Origin: Actinoplanes sandaracinus
GTDB taxonomy: Bacteria > Actinomycetota > Actinomycetes > Mycobacteriales > Micromonosporaceae
DNA length: 64,000 bases
Direction of reading: 5' to 3'
NCBI RefSeq assembly: GCF_030009775.1
Contig: NZ_JASCTH010000003.1
Coordinates: forward strand, 361,690 to 425,689
The notes beneath the pieces are model-generated. The model was not told the origin of the DNA, searched no databases, and was given only the letters and a program-made list of their open reading frames with translations. A program made the position numbers and the translations under genes. How positions within the stretch are numbered: the stretch's first letter is position 1; the number at the start of each line of letters is the position of its first letter. Below are positions 8,012 through 15,826 of the stretch, piece after piece.

Positions 8012-9892
8012 CTATTTTTTGGATGTCCCCTTGGTGTCGGTGCTATCGGAGGTCGAGAGGGCGGCGATGAAGGCCTCCTGCGGCACCTCCACACGGCCGA
8101 CCATCTTCATCCGCTTCTTGCCTTCCTTCTGCTTCTCCAGCAGCTTCCGCTTCCGGCTGATGTCACCGCCGTAGCACTTCGCGAGCACGTCCTTGCGGAT
8201 CGCCCGGATCGTCTCGCGGGCGATGATCCGGGAGCCGATGGCCGCCTGGATCGGCACCTCGAACTGCTGCCGCGGGATCAGTTTCTGCAGCTTGGCGGCG
8301 ATCGACGTGCCATAGGTGTACGCCTTGTCCTTGTGCACGATCGCGCTGAACGCGTCCACCGGCTCGCCGTGCAGCAGGATGTCGACCTTCACCAGGTCGG
8401 CGACCTGCTCACCGGAGGGCTCGTAGTCGAGTGACGCGTAACCCTTGGTCTTGCTCTTCAGCTGGTCGAAGAAGTCGAAGATGATCTCGGCGAGCGGGAG
8501 GGTGTAGCGCAGTTCCACCCGTTCGGTGGAGATGTACTCCATGCCGAGGAGGTTGCCGCGGCGGCTCTGGCACAGCTCCATGACGGCGCCCACATACTCG
8601 TTCGGCACCAGGACCGTGGCCCTCACCACGGGCTCGTGGATCTCCGCGATCTTGCCGGACGGGAACTCGCTCGGGTTCGTGACCACCGACTCGTTCGCGT
8701 CCTCGGTGAGGACCCGGTAGACCACGTTCGGCGCGGTCGAGATCAGGTCGAGGCCGAACTCCCGCTCCAGCCGCTCCCCGATGATCTCCAGGTGCAGCAG
8801 GCCCAGGTAGCCGACGCGGAACCCGAAACCCAGAGCCGCCGACGTCTCCGGCTCGTAGGTCAGCGCGGCGTCGTTCAACTGAAGCTTGTCGAGAGCGTCG
8901 CGCAGCGCCGGGTAGTCCGAGCCGTCGATCGGGTAGAGACCCGAGTAGACCATCGGCTTCGGGTCCTTGTAGCCACCGAGCGGCTCGGTGGCCGGCCGGA
9001 GGCTCCGGGTGACGGTGTCACCGACACGGGACTGCCGCACGTCCTTCACACCGGTGATCAGGTAGCCGACCTCGCCGACGCCGAGCGCGCTCGCCTTCTC
9101 CATCTCGGGCGAGACGACACCGATCTCGAGCAGCTCGTGCACGGTGCCGTTGGACATCATCTTGATCTTGTCGCGCGCCTCGATCCGGCCGTCGATGACC
9201 CGGACGTAGGTGACGACGCCGCGATACACGTCGTACACCGAGTCGAAGATCATCGCCCGGGCCGGGGCGGTCGCGTCACCGACCGGCGGCTGAAGCTCCC
9301 GGACGACCACGTCGAGCAGGTGATCGACGCCGACGCCGGTCTTGCCCGACACGCGCAGCACGTCGGACGGGTCGCAGCCGATCAGCTTGGCGAGTTCCTC
9401 GCCGTACTTCTCGGGCTGGGCCGCCGGCAGGTCGATCTTGTTGAGCACCGGGATGATGCGGAGGTCGTTCTCCATCGCCAGGTACAGGTTGGCGAGGGTC
9501 TGCGCCTCGATGCCCTGGGCGGCGTCCACCAGGAGGATCGCGCCCTCACAGGCGGCGAGGCTCCGGGAGACCTCATAGGTGAAGTCGACGTGCCCCGGGG
9601 TGTCGATCATGTTGAGGACGGCGGTCTCACCCTTCCGGTCGCCCTCACGGACCGTCCAGGGCATCCGCACGGCCTGCGACTTGATGGTGATGCCGCGCTC
9701 GCGTTCGATGTCCATCCGGTCGAGGTACTGCGCGCGCATCTGGCGCGGGTCGACCACCCCGGTGATCTGCAGCATCCGGTCGGCCAGCGTCGACTTGCCG
9801 TGGTCGATGTGGGCGATGATGCAGAAGTTGCGGATGCGGCTGGGATCGGTCGATCCGATCACGTTCACGCCGGGGTCGAGCGGTCCAGGCAC
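8012..9892 (-). CDS. lepA: Elongation factor 4 (LepA), ribosome back-translocating GTPase
   Basis: LepA is a translation GTPase related to EF-G that acts on ribosomes during initiation or stalled elongation. The 626-residue product has the P loop AHIDHGKST (about 27-35), the switch II DTPGH and the NKID specificity motif, followed by EF-G-like domains. The LepA-specific C-terminal domain contains the [22 protein letters not shown] region (split here by prose; residues about 580-600), typical of EF4. The GTG at 9892 lies just before the conserved segment starting [11 protein letters not shown]. It has no domain losses. The upstream 400 bases lack a gene. Confidence 0.97.
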   Translation of the reverse strand: MPGPLDPGVNVIGSTDPSRIRNFCIIAHIDHGKSTLADRMLQITGVVDPRQMRAQYLDRMDIERERGITIKSQAVRMPWTVREGDRKGETAVLNMIDTPGHVDFTYEVSRSLAACEGAILLVDAAQGIEAQTLANLYLAMENDLRIIPVLNKIDLPAAQPEKYGEELAKLIGCDPSDVLRVSGKTGVGVDHLLDVVVRELQPPVGDATAPARAMIFDSVYDVYRGVVTYVRVIDGRIEARDKIKMMSNGTVHELLEIGVVSPEMEKASALGVGEVGYLITGVKDVRQSRVGDTVTRSLRPATEPLGGYKDPKPMVYSGLYPIDGSDYPALRDALDKLQLNDAALTYEPETSAALGFGFRVGYLGLLHLEIIGERLEREFGLDLISTAPNVVYRVLTEDANESVVTNPSEFPSGKIAEIHEPVVRATVLVPNEYVGAVMELCQSRRGNLLGMEYISTERVELRYTLPLAEIIFDFFDQLKSKTKGYASLDYEPSGEQVADLVKVDILLHGEPVDAFSAIVHKDKAYTYGTSIAAKLQKLIPRQQFEVPIQAAIGSRIIARETIRAIRKDVLAKCYGGDISRKRKLLEKQKEGKKRMKMVGRVEVPQEAFIAALSTSDSTDTKGTSKK

Positions 9893-10295
9893 GGTCTTCC
9901 GTTCTTCTCGGGCTGGTCTATCGCGGGTGGAGCCTCGCCAGCAGTCCGATGGACCGGCCTCGCCGCCGGCCCACACTCGGGCCGGCACCGCTCCACCGCC
10001 GGTCGGACCGGCTCGGCGCGGCTCGTTCCTGCCGGAACAATCCGCTCCGCCGCTGGTTGACCAGCTTGGCGCGGCTCGTCCCGGCCCGGGTTGCTCCGCT
10101 CCGCCGCCCCTGCGGGCGGTTTCGCTCAGCGGACCCGGTCGGGCTGCTGGGTGACGCCGGCACCGGGCCGGCGTCCTCTATCGTCCCACGTCCGCGAGGG
10201 CAGCTCCGATCACACCCGTTCGGTCGCCCGCAGCGGCTCCTCGCGGAAGCCCGCGACAACCGGACCACCAGCCCAGAACCGCCGGTACGGGTCGA
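9893..10295. other. Intergenic region upstream of lepA
   Basis: No convincing gene was found in these 403 bases. Short reading frames are present on both strands but look like G+C-driven artefacts (Arg/Pro/Ser-rich, no start signals). The region probably holds the lepA promoter. Its middle contains two imperfect copies of a 53-54 base repeat, listed separately. Confidence 0.6.
10001..10107. repeat. Imperfect direct repeat, two units of about 54 bp
   Basis: GGTCGGACCGGCTCGGCGCG at 10001 recurs as GGTTGACCAGCTTGGCGCG at 10055. Both copies continue with GCTCGT and both end in TCCGCTCCGCCGC (10041-10053 and 10095-10107). It is non-coding and upstream of lepA. Its function is unknown; a local tandem duplication is the simplest origin. 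Confidence 0.7.
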
Positions 10296-11066
10296 TCACA
10301 CCCGCTCCAGCGGCCCGTGCGGGCCGGGCGGCAGTTCCACGGTGACCGCATCACCCGGGCGGACGGCGCCGCCGCGCAGCACCACACCCATCACCCCGGC
10401 CTTGCGCACTAGGTTTCCGTCACCGTCACGACCCAGGACCTCCTTGAGAAGGCCCTGCCGGAAGCCGTTGATCTGCGCACACGGGTTACGAAGCCCGGCG
10501 ACCACCACCGCCGGCCGAAGATCCTCCGCCGTGCCGGCCACGGCCGCGTCCCGCTCGACGGCGGCCGCCACCGCCGCCGCGGCCCGCGCTGTCTCCTCGT
10601 CCAGCGTCGCCGCCGCGGCAGCAGCGAGCACCGCGGCCACCGGCCCGGCCTCGCCCAGGGCAGCCCCATCCGCAGCCGCGAGACCGGGTCTGTCGGCTAG
10701 GGTGGCGCCGTTCGGGGCCGGGGTGGCGCCGGGCCGCGGGCCGAACCGCAGGATCGTGCCGCGTGGCAACCCGAGAAGGTCGATCCCGTTCGTCGTGAGG
10801 TTCTCGCCGAGGCCACCGGCCGGCACGTCGTAGCCCTTCCCCCCGACTTCCCCGAACAGTTCGGCGTGAATCAGGTGAACCTGCCGGAGATTGGGCTGGG
10901 ACGGGTCCGCGGCCACTCGGCTGCGATGCCGGACGTTCACGCCGGCATGCGCATCCCCCTCGACCCCGAGGCCCGCGACCAGCACGATCTCGTCCCGGTT
11001 CGGCTTGGTGAAGGTGTAGACGTCGCTGCGGCTGACGGCGACGACTGTTCCACGCTCAGCACTCAT
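10296..11066 (-). CDS. Stand-alone MOSC domain protein with Ala-rich insertion
   Basis: MOSC domains are sulfur-carrier or molybdenum-cofactor-dependent modules related to the C-terminus of Moco sulfurase. The 256-residue protein has the N-terminal MOSC strand pattern (VVAVSRSDVYTF, GLGVEGDAHAG) and the segment VHLIHAEL. The typical NLTTNGIDLLGLPRGTILRFG comes next. The conserved cysteine is in RNPCAQI near residue 194. Between the two halves (about 125-180) lies an Ala-rich stretch predicted to be helical. It is probably a YiiM-like protein; substrate unknown. The ATG at 11066 has no ribosome-binding site, but a CAGACT -10-like box ends 7 bases upstream, which suggests a leaderless mRNA. Confidence 0.82.
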   Translation of the reverse strand: MSAERGTVVAVSRSDVYTFTKPNRDEIVLVAGLGVEGDAHAGVNVRHRSRVAADPSQPNLRQVHLIHAELFGEVGGKGYDVPAGGLGENLTTNGIDLLGLPRGTILRFGPRPGATPAPNGATLADRPGLAAADGAALGEAGPVAAVLAAAAAATLDEETARAAAAVAAAVERDAAVAGTAEDLRPAVVVAGLRNPCAQINGFRQGLLKEVLGRDGDGNLVRKAGVMGVVLRGGAVRPGDAVTVELPPGPHGPLERV

Positions 11067-11203
11067 GCGGCCGAGTCTGCCCACCCGCTGCCACTTCCTC
11101 GACCCCGTATCCACTCCGTGACGGGCAGCATGGACCGGCGTCCAGCTCATCGGTTGGAGCGGCCGGCGACTCGATCGGTCACCGCGAGCAGCTCAGCCGA
11201 GGG

Positions 11204-11737
11204 TCAGTCAGGTGGCTCCAGGAACAGCGCTGACAGCCGTGGCAGGCGGCGGCGCATCTCGTCCTCGTTGTCGAAATCCCACAGGTCGGCGACCTCGGGA
11301 CGGGTGCGTGGCCGCTCGCCGGTCGGCAATGGCGTGCCGGTGGCCTGCTCGTAGGCCCGGGCCGCGATGCCGAGCACCTCCTCGGCCTCGAAGACCGCAC
11401 CGGTGTCGGCCGCACCCTTGATCACCGCCACGTTGGCCAGCACGTCGGGCGAACCCACCGCGGCGGCCACGGCTTTCCGGCCATGGGCGATCAGCCAGCC
11501 CCGGAAGGCGTCGAAACCCGCCTCGTCGGCACCGCTGTTGATCAGATAGGCCGCGGCCCAGAGGTCTTCCGTCCCGGAAGCCGCCATCACCTTGTCGAGG
11601 TGACGGCCCCACGCGACGATGTCTTCCGCATCGCGCGTGGCCAACTCGGCGACGGCGCGCTCGGCCACCGCGGCGGGCGAGGCCGGCCGCTCGGCGGTGG
11701 CGCGGTCGATGACCGCCCAGAAATCGTCGGTTCGCAT
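11204..11737 (-). CDS. DUF4240 domain protein
   Basis: A 177-residue cytoplasmic protein. The N-terminus MRTDDFWAVIDRA and the later LWAAAYLINSGADEAGFDAF-type segment (about residues 58-78) are characteristic of DUF4240, a helical family of unknown function found mainly in actinobacteria. No catalytic motif is seen. The gene is divergent from the phosphotransferase at 11791, with 53 bases between the starts. A CAGGAT box 6 bases upstream of the ATG suggests a leaderless transcript. Confidence 0.8.
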   Translation of the reverse strand: MRTDDFWAVIDRATAERPASPAAVAERAVAELATRDAEDIVAWGRHLDKVMAASGTEDLWAAAYLINSGADEAGFDAFRGWLIAHGRKAVAAAVGSPDVLANVAVIKGAADTGAVFEAEEVLGIAARAYEQATGTPLPTGERPRTRPEVADLWDFDNEDEMRRRLPRLSALFLEPPD

Positions 11738-11790
11738 GCCTGAATCCTGCCAGTCGGGTACGACATTCTCGCGGGCGGCAGGATGGAGTC

Positions 11791-12921
11791 ATGCGGCCGA
11801 TCACTCTGCCCGACATTCCGTACGACGCCACCGCCGTACGGCCGGATTGGTCCGATCTGCCGGAGAGCGTGCGCCAAGCGATCAACGAGCGTCTCGGCTC
11901 ACCGGTCACCGCCGCCCGCAGCGCGGGGGGCGGATTCACCCGGGCGTTCGCCGCCGTGCTCGAGACGGCGGCTCCAGAGACGCCGGCTCCGGACGCACCC
12001 GCCCCGAGAACGACCCACCCGAGAACGGCCGGCCCGGCGACCGCGGGCCGGGGAGCAACCGGCCGGGAAGCGGCCAGACCTGCGAGCGACAGCGGGAACA
12101 GGGTGTTCGTCAAGGCGGCGCCGCTGAACGATCCGGTCTCCCAGTGGTACGCCCGGGAGGCCGCCATCACCGAAGCCCTCCCGCCGGAGGTGACCGCCGC
12201 CCGCCCGCTCTGGACGATGACCGAATCCGGCTGGTTCGTGCTGTGCCTGGACGCGATCGACGGCCGCGTCCCGGCGCTTCCCTGGTCGCAGGCCGACCTG
12301 GACGCGACCCTGCGCACCTGGTCGTCCGCGGCGACCGCGCTGGCTCACCCGTCGCCGCGGTTGCTGGAGATCGGCCTGCCCACCCTTTCCGAGATCGTGC
12401 GCGACGAGATGTCCTGGTGGTCCCTGATCGCCAAGCGCCGCGAACCGATGCCGGAGCCCGCCCGCGGGACGATCGCCCCGCAACGGCTCGCGGAGCTGGC
12501 CAAACTGGAGCGTGCCCTGCCCGAGTCGGTGGCCGGGGACACGATGTCGCACGGCGACCTGCGGGTGGACAACGTGCTGATGGACCGGAACGGCCGGGCC
12601 TGGCTCTGCGACTGGACCTGGCCGTGCCTCGGCGCGCCCTGGTTCGACACCGTCACGTTGCTGGTCAGCGCGTACGCCAGCGGCCTCGACACCGACACCG
12701 TGCTGCGCGCCTGGGGCGCCCCGGACGACGGGGTGGACGGGGCGCTGGCCGCCCTCTCCGGGTACTGGCTGGTCCGGGCCGGTGACGGGCCGAGCAGCGC
12801 GTCCCCGCACAGCCGCCAGCACCAACGGTTCAGCGGCGAGCAGGCGCTCGCCTGGCTGGCCGAACGCCGGGGCTGGAACACGGGCGGGGAGGCCCCTCGC
12901 AAGCGTGCCTGGTGGCGCTGA
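11791..12921 (+). CDS. Aminoglycoside phosphotransferase (APH)-family kinase-like protein
   Basis: A 376-residue protein of the APH/choline kinase superfamily. The catalytic Brenner motif HGDLRVDN is at about 254-261 and the metal-binding DW at about 274, so phosphotransfer chemistry is likely intact. The substrate is unknown, and most genomic members are not resistance enzymes. An insertion of about 45 residues rich in Pro, Ala, Thr and Arg (about 55-105) interrupts the N-lobe between the phosphate-binding loop region and the strand with the putative ATP-binding lysine (VFVKAA). The ATG 11791 follows GGATGGAG. Confidence 0.82.
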   Translation: MRPITLPDIPYDATAVRPDWSDLPESVRQAINERLGSPVTAARSAGGGFTRAFAAVLETAAPETPAPDAPAPRTTHPRTAGPATAGRGATGREAARPASDSGNRVFVKAAPLNDPVSQWYAREAAITEALPPEVTAARPLWTMTESGWFVLCLDAIDGRVPALPWSQADLDATLRTWSSAATALAHPSPRLLEIGLPTLSEIVRDEMSWWSLIAKRREPMPEPARGTIAPQRLAELAKLERALPESVAGDTMSHGDLRVDNVLMDRNGRAWLCDWTWPCLGAPWFDTVTLLVSAYASGLDTDTVLRAWGAPDDGVDGALAALSGYWLVRAGDGPSSASPHSRQHQRFSGEQALAWLAERRGWNTGGEAPRKRAWWR

Positions 12922-12933
12922 GCCGGAGCGGTT

Positions 12934-12962
12934 TTGGCGGCTCGGAGGGGTGCTGGTAATCT
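12934..12962 (+). promoter_or_regulatory. Vegetative promoter of rpsT
   Basis: TTGGCG (12934-12939), a 17-base spacer and TAATCT (12957-12962) form a near-consensus housekeeping sigma promoter. The transcript would start near 12969 and carry a leader of about 110 bases. The leader contains a GCGTGT-GGTG-ACACGC hairpin (12971-12986) followed by a T-rich run. Confidence 0.7.
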
Positions 12963-13081
12963 GGTCCATCGCGTGTGGTGACACGCTGTTTGTTTCATGC
13001 ACCGGCCTCGCCGGTTGAGACGGCCGCGTGATGACCATTCGTTGAGACCATTTTCCGAACTAGTCAGGACAAGGCTGTCGC

Positions 13082-13348
13082 GTGGCGAACATCAAGTCCC
13101 AGATCAAGCGCAACCGGCAGAACGAGAAGGCCCGTCTGCGCAACAAGTCGGTCAAGTCTTCGCTGAAGACCGTGATCCGCAAGCTGCACGAGGCGAGTGA
13201 CTCGGGCAACACCGAGTCGGCCACCGCGCTGCTGCGTGCCGCTTCGCGCCAGCTGGACAAGGCTGTCAGCAAGGGCGTCATTCACAAGAACCAGGCGGCC
13301 AACCGCAAGTCGGCCATCGCCAAGAAGATCGCCGCGCTGTCCGCCTGA
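13082..13348 (+). CDS. rpsT: 30S ribosomal protein S20
   Basis: S20 is a small basic helical protein that binds 16S rRNA early in 30S assembly. The 88-residue sequence matches the family throughout: [26 protein letters not shown] and KK near the C-terminus. The start is GTG at 13082 with an AGGACAAGG ribosome-binding region. It is monocistronic, with a strong promoter upstream and a terminator hairpin overlapping the stop codon. In many bacteria S20 controls its own translation; the long leader would allow this. Confidence 0.98.
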   Translation: MANIKSQIKRNRQNEKARLRNKSVKSSLKTVIRKLHEASDSGNTESATALLRAASRQLDKAVSKGVIHKNQAANRKSAIAKKIAALSA

Positions 13349-13368
13349 TCCGCTCGTTCCGGATCAGG
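13344..13368 (+). terminator. rpsT terminator hairpin overlapping the stop codon
   Basis: CCTGATCCG (13344-13352) pairs perfectly with CGGATCAGG (13360-13368) around a 7-base loop, and the rpsT TGA lies inside the stem. A second perfect hairpin, GGCCGCAT-GG-ATGCGGCC (13373-13390), follows at once. No T run follows either. The remaining bases to 13639 contain no supportable gene. Confidence 0.6.
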
Positions 13369-13639
13369 TCATGGCCGCATGGATGCGGCCGATGACCCGC
13401 ACCCGTCCTTGAGGCGGGTCGGCTTGGACAAACCCGGGCACCGCAGGACCTTCGGGTTCGTAGCGGTGCCCGGTTTCGTTTCGGTGCCAGCGGTCGTCCA
13501 CGCTCGACGAAGACAAAGCGCCCGGCGTGACCCCCGGGGCGTGGAAGTCCAGCGACGTGCCCCGGATCCGGCAGGTGGGGGCAACGGAGAGGACCGTCAC
13601 GGGCACTCCGCAACGGTCCTGATCGGCGAGAAGCCGTGG

Positions 13640-14617
13640 TTACTCGTAGCGGCGGGACGCGGCCTGGCGCGCCATCTGCTGTCGCACGTCCAGTTGGTCG
13701 GCCCAGGGGCGCCGGGTCGACGTGCTGTTTCCCCGCGGCTCCTCGCCGGAACGCGCCTGGAAGTCGCCGGAGTCAGGCACGCCGCCGGCCTGCTCGCCGC
13801 CGTAGGGGTTTCTGGTGACCTGCGAATACTCGTTTCCGGAGAAGCCGCGGCTGTACGAGCCCGGGTAGCCGACGGCCGGCGCTCCCGCCATGTCGTCGGG
13901 CCCATACCCCACAGCTGACGGCTCCTGCGAGACGATCGGCGCATAGCCACCGGTCCTCTCGGCTAAGGGGGAGCCGGCCACCGCATAACCGCCGGCCTGC
14001 TCGGCCATGGGCGCGACCGCCGGACCGACATCACCGGCACGGTGAGACGAAGACGACGTCGCGGGCCGGACGGGCATCGTGGATCCGTTGCTCCATGCGG
14101 CCGAGCGTGAGACGGCGACACGGAGCCCGGCCCGCTGGGAGCTCTGCGGATCCGCCCCGGCGCCCTCGGCACGGCCGGAACGAGCCCACTCCGAGCCCGC
14201 GCTGCCGGCCGGGAACGTGACCTCGCCGTAACCGGCGGGATCAGTGGCCGGCGCTCCGGACGGGACGGACGGCGCGAACCCGGAGTCGGGGGCGACCTGC
14301 CCATAACCCTGCATGGTGGCCGGTCGCAGCACGGCCGCCCGGGCCGACGTGGTCTCGGCGACGGCCGGACGCGGGGTGAGCGCCCCGGCCACGAGGTCGT
14401 TGAACTTCACCATCAGCGCGACAGTCACCGGCAACACGATCACGCCCCACCAGCTGACCAACTCGGCGAGGGCGAGCAGGACGCCGAGGACCACCGTCCC
14501 CTCGAGGAAGACGAAGCAGAGCAGACCGCTCGGCGCGAGGTGGCGCAGGCGCAGCGCCCGCGCGTAGAGCGGCTGGTTGGCCCGCTCGGCGCGGCGGGCT
14601 CGGACCGTCCGGGTCAT
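13640..14617 (-). CDS. Actinobacterial membrane protein with long low-complexity tail, function unknown
   Basis: A 325-residue protein. The basic N-terminus (about 1-28) is followed by two membrane helices (about 29-50 and 55-75, including SWWGVIVLPVTVALMVKF). The remaining 240 residues are Gly/Ala/Ser/Tyr-rich, contain PxVGYGPD-like and YSQVTRNPYG motifs, and are probably disordered. It ends with a basic segment ADQLDVRQQMARQAASRRYE-like. The ATG at 14617 overlaps the holA stop by 4 bases (ATGA), so the two genes are translationally coupled. I do not recognise a family function. Confidence 0.8.
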   Translation of the reverse strand: MTRTVRARRAERANQPLYARALRLRHLAPSGLLCFVFLEGTVVLGVLLALAELVSWWGVIVLPVTVALMVKFNDLVAGALTPRPAVAETTSARAAVLRPATMQGYGQVAPDSGFAPSVPSGAPATDPAGYGEVTFPAGSAGSEWARSGRAEGAGADPQSSQRAGLRVAVSRSAAWSNGSTMPVRPATSSSSHRAGDVGPAVAPMAEQAGGYAVAGSPLAERTGGYAPIVSQEPSAVGYGPDDMAGAPAVGYPGSYSRGFSGNEYSQVTRNPYGGEQAGGVPDSGDFQARSGEEPRGNSTSTRRPWADQLDVRQQMARQAASRRYE

Positions 14618-15597
14618 CGGGCGCCTCCGTCCCGGCGGGCTGCCGCGATCGCGAAGACGGTCTGTTCCAGCGCGAAACCCCGGTCCTCGGCGCCGCCCTT
14701 GACAGCGGCGTTGCAGTCGGCGGCCGCACGCATGGCGTCGACCAGGCCCTCCGGCGTCCAGCCGCGGCTGCGGACCTGGGCTTTCTCGATCTTCCAGGCG
14801 GGCATGCCGAGCGTGCTCGCGAGCTGGTAGGGGTTGCCGCGCCCGGCCGAGGCGACCCGCGCCACGGTGCGCACACCGTCGGCGAGCGCGTCGGCGATCG
14901 GCACCGGGTCGACCCCGACGTGCAGGGCCCAGCGCAAAGCCTCCAGCGCGCCCGGCAGGTCGCCGACCATGGCGGCGTCGGCCACCGCGAAGCCGGTGAC
15001 CTCGGCGCGGCCCTTGTAGTAGCGCGCGACCACGGTCTCGGTGATCCTGCCGTCGGTGTCGGCCAGAAGCTGGGAGCAGGCCGCGGCGATCTCGCGCAGG
15101 TCGGTGCCGACCGCCTGGAGCAGCGCGGCGGCGGCGGAGTCGTCACACCGGATGCCGTGGCCGCGGAACTCGTTGCGGACGAACGCGATCCGCTCGGCGT
15201 CCTTCTTCAGCTTCATCACCGGCACGACGGTGGCGCCGGCGGCGCGCAACCCGTCGGCGAACGCCTTGCCCTTGGCCCCGCCGACGTGGGTCACGATCAG
15301 GGTGACGTCGGGGTCGGGGTTCTTCGCATAGGCCAGCAGGGCGGTGCTGAGGTCCTTGCGCGCGTCCTGACCGGCGCGGATGACCAGCACCCGGCGGCCA
15401 CCGAACAGCGAGGGGCTGAGCATCTCGGCGACCTCGCCGGCCATGAGCGACGCCGCCTCGTATTCCCGGACGTCGGCGCCCGGGTCGGCGGCCCGCGCCG
15501 ACTCGACCGCCTCGGCAACGGCACGGGCGGCGAGTAGTTCCTCATCGCCTTGGACGAGCAGCAACGAGGGGGGTGGCGCGGCATTCACGTGCAACAT
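14614..15597 (-). CDS. holA: DNA polymerase III delta subunit
   Basis: HolA opens the beta sliding clamp as part of the clamp-loader complex. The protein has an N-terminal AAA-like domain with LLVQGDEELL at the start and the FGGRRVLVIR segment. The central region contains GTDLREIAAACSQL, and a C-terminal helical collar domain follows. About 327 residues is normal for actinobacterial HolA. The start is uncertain: ATG 15597 is used because homology-like sequence begins within 10 residues, but an in-frame GTG at 15633 is also possible and neither has a clear ribosome-binding site. It lies downstream of comEA-comEC, as in many Gram-positive genomes. Confidence 0.93.
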   Translation of the reverse strand: MLHVNAAPPPSLLLVQGDEELLAARAVAEAVESARAADPGADVREYEAASLMAGEVAEMLSPSLFGGRRVLVIRAGQDARKDLSTALLAYAKNPDPDVTLIVTHVGGAKGKAFADGLRAAGATVVPVMKLKKDAERIAFVRNEFRGHGIRCDDSAAAALLQAVGTDLREIAAACSQLLADTDGRITETVVARYYKGRAEVTGFAVADAAMVGDLPGALEALRWALHVGVDPVPIADALADGVRTVARVASAGRGNPYQLASTLGMPAWKIEKAQVRSRGWTPEGLVDAMRAAADCNAAVKGGAEDRGFALEQTVFAIAAARRDGGAR

Positions 15598-15826
15598 CGT
15601 CGCACGGGGGACCGACAGTTCCGTGAGCCTCACTCGTTAGCGCAGATCGCGGGCCAGGGAATGCGAAACCAGACATATCGGCAGTGCAAGATTCCGTGGC
15701 CGCCGTACAGTCGCTTACTCAGGCCCGATGCTTCATCTGACCGTTTCGAGTGATTCGCCCTTTATTGAGGCCCATAGTCGGTTAAAATCCCGCGAGGCCG
15801 ATCACTCCCGGGCGTGTCGCGTGGTC
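15598..15826. other. holA-comEC intergenic region, less G+C-rich than its surroundings
   Basis: These 229 bases separate the comEC stop codon from the holA start. They are visibly richer in A and T than neighbouring sequence (for example TTTATTGAGG, GGTTAAAATC and GACATATCGG). No gene or clear terminator is seen. On the minus strand TTGCAC (complement of 15699-15704 area) could be a -35 box, but the -10 is unclear. It probably carries the holA promoter. Confidence 0.4.
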
